Assembly: GCA_014376535.1 (NCBI GenBank)
Contig: JACMRH010000315.1
Span: forward strand, 1-39,468
DNA from: Cytophagales bacterium
GTDB lineage: Bacteria > Bacteroidota > Bacteroidia > Cytophagales > UBA9547
Direction: 5' to 3'
DNA: 39,468 nt
In this document: positions 37,732 through 39,468 of the stretch, one piece after another
How positions within the stretch are numbered: the first letter of the stretch is position 1
How the letters are laid out: each line of letters opens with the position of its first letter
Notes under the pieces: generated by a model
The model's input: the letters and a program-made list of their open reading frames with translations, nothing else
What the model was told of the DNA's origin: nothing
Database searches by the model: none
Translations under genes and position numbers: made by a program

Positions 37732-39468
37732 TTAAATTGTATTATCAATTTCGATGATAAATGTTGATCCATTATCCTCGTTAGGATTAAACGTTATACT
37801 TCCGTTTATTTTTTTAAGAGACATCTTAACAATATAAAGGCCTAAACCACTTCCTGTTACACCTTCTTTTACCCCTTCTCTAAAAAACATATTGAATACA
37901 TTTGCTTGATTAGATTTAGAAATTCCGACTCCATTGTCAGAAAATTGAATCATTGCATTAAGCTTATCAATTTCAATCCTGATATTTAATTTGGCATCCT
38001 TAATATCTTGCCTCTGGTACTTAATCGCATTTTCAACTATATTTAAAAATACCGAATAAATTATAGGTTGGTAAGAATAAAATGCCTCCTTTTGATGTAT
38101 TTCGGTTTGTATCGTTATTTTTTCAAAGTCTGGCATATAACGCAAACTTTCCGTTACACTCGATATTAATGCCTGAAAATCAATTACTGACAAGTTTTCA
38201 TGATCATATTTCTGTACACTGTTAAGCTGAACAAAATCTGAAGTTATCTTGTCCAGGTTTTTGGCACTGCTTTGAATAAGTTTAAAATACTTATCACGAT
38301 CGGTTTCATCCAGTATTCCTAAATAAGCTAATCCTAAAATAGATTTTAAAGGACCTTTTATATCATGAGAAAGCCTGTAAAAGAGGGTATCTAACTCATT
38401 CACCTTTTCATTAATAATATTATTCTGAATTTGTAAAACGCTGGTTCGTTCATTCACTTTTTCTTCCAATAATTTATTCATTTTTTCAGTCAGCGATTTT
38501 TCCTGTATCATTCGTCGCAGCCATGATCCTAATGCTAATGACAGAAAGAGAATTTCAACTATAGCTCCGAAATTCAAAGAATAAGCAGTGAAAATATTGG
38601 ATTCTACAATGCATGCAACACGTAATGAATTGATAATAAATGCACAAAGCAAAACAGAAAAGCCTATGGTAAAATATAAGGCTGGTTTAAATCCTCTTCT
38701 GTACGAATGAATTGCAGATAAATAGGCCACAATAAAAGGAATGTAATCGTAATACATCAATATTGAAACGAAGAAATCATTATCATCTTCGATGAAAACA
38801 GTTGTTAGTCTTAGCAAGATCCAGATCATCATTCCTTTCCAAACAATTGGAGATTTCCTTCTTACTTCTAAAAATTCACAGAAGTAAAAAGTGTATGGTA
38901 TCAGCATAACTAATCTTGAAATCACAATTGAGTGGGAATTTATTATCGGAAAATCAGGCCAGATGTATTGAAATCCTGTTCCATCCTGGCACATAAAGAA
39001 AATTCCGAAACCTGTTAAAAAGAGTGAATAATACAGAAAAACAATCTTTCTGAAAGACAAGAGCATAAAAAGGCTGAACATGGCAACAATGCCTATCATG
39101 CCATAAAAAATACCTAGTAAATAATATTCACCTATTGCGTAAGATGTAAAAACATCAAATCTGCGTATGAAAATTTCAAAACTAGCATGTTGCTTCGTTT
39201 TAATCCTAAAATAGCAAGTAAGTGTATCGGAAGAATAGGGTAGGAGAAACTCAAAATTTTTGTGACCGATTGGCCTTTTTTGAAAATGATAAGTATCGCC
39301 TTGATTAGATTCAATAAAACCACTGTCAGTTTTCAGGTATAATGAAATGTGGTTTATCCTGAAATTAAATGATTCAATAAGCCATTGCTGCCTCCAATGA
39401 GTTTTATTAATAATTTTGAATTTATACCAATAAGCAGAATTGCGGTTTGTATTTCTTAACATGTTCTC
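37732..39468 (-). CDS. 7TMR-DISM sensor histidine kinase (5' end outside window)
   Basis: N-terminal DISMED2-like (YWYKFKIINKTHWRQQWLIESF), seven TM region, YRLSHDIKGPLKSILG, NIVENAIKYQ, GSGLGLYIVKM; frame still open at the window edge. Confidence 0.88.
   Translation of the reverse strand, partial: ENMLRNTNRNSAYWYKFKIINKTHWRQQWLIESFNFRINHISLYLKTDSGFIESNQGDTYHFQKRPIGHKNFEFLLPYSSDTLTCYFRIKTKQHASFEIFIRRFDVFTSYAIGEYYLLGIFYGMIGIVAMFSLFMLLSFRKIVFLYYSLFLTGFGIFFMCQDGTGFQYIWPDFPIINSHSIVISRLVMLIPYTFYFCEFLEVRRKSPIVWKGMMIWILLRLTTVFIEDDNDFFVSILMYYDYIPFIVAYLSAIHSYRRGFKPALYFTIGFSVLLCAFIINSLRVACIVESNIFTAYSLNFGAIVEILFLSLALGSWLRRMIQEKSLTEKMNKLLEEKVNERTSVLQIQNNIINEKVNELDTLFYRLSHDIKGPLKSILGLAYLGILDETDRDKYFKLIQSSAKNLDKITSDFVQLNSVQKYDHENLSVIDFQALISSVTESLRYMPDFEKITIQTEIHQKEAFYSYQPIIYSVFLNIVENAIKYQRQDIKDAKLNIRIEIDKLNAMIQFSDNGVGISKSNQANVFNMFFREGVKEGVTGSGLGLYIVKMSLKKINGSITFNPNEDNGSTFIIEIDNTI

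Overview
The window is ordinary chromosome of a Bacteroidetes bacterium. It is probably a gliding, cellulose-degrading member of the Cytophagales; this is inferred from T9SS C-terminal domains, gldA-gldF-gldG and a GH5 endoglucanase. Genes recognised include rsmI, a NeuD/PglD-like acyltransferase, an FKBP isomerase, a GH5 cellulase, a TlpA/response regulator/histidine kinase/pseudouridine synthase operon, an ECF sigma/RskA pair, hpf, a propeller-Y_Y_Y sensor kinase module, nspC, a CCG-domain Fe-S protein, an ArsR regulator, an M50 protease, a GH63-like glucosidase, a DUF1348 protein, an AraC regulator, secA with a SPOR-like partner, a YedK/HMCES homologue and a 7TMR-DISM kinase. No tRNA, rRNA, CRISPR array, IS element or prophage was recognised. 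Items most worth a second look: (1) several intergenic islands with strict 7-bp periodicity but different unit sequences, two of them bracketing one gene; (2) a three-gene coupled module (uncharacterised secreted protein, sensor kinase, small acidic protein) with no adjacent response regulator; (3) a 52-aa lipoprotein gene missing from the ORF track; (4) an NHL-repeat T9SS pseudogene with three in-frame stops and one frameshift; (5) an orphan 40-codon open segment behind the cellulase gene. No clearly new defence or biosynthetic system is visible, and the module in (2) is the best candidate for undescribed biology. All family calls were made by eye from motifs; no database search was run.
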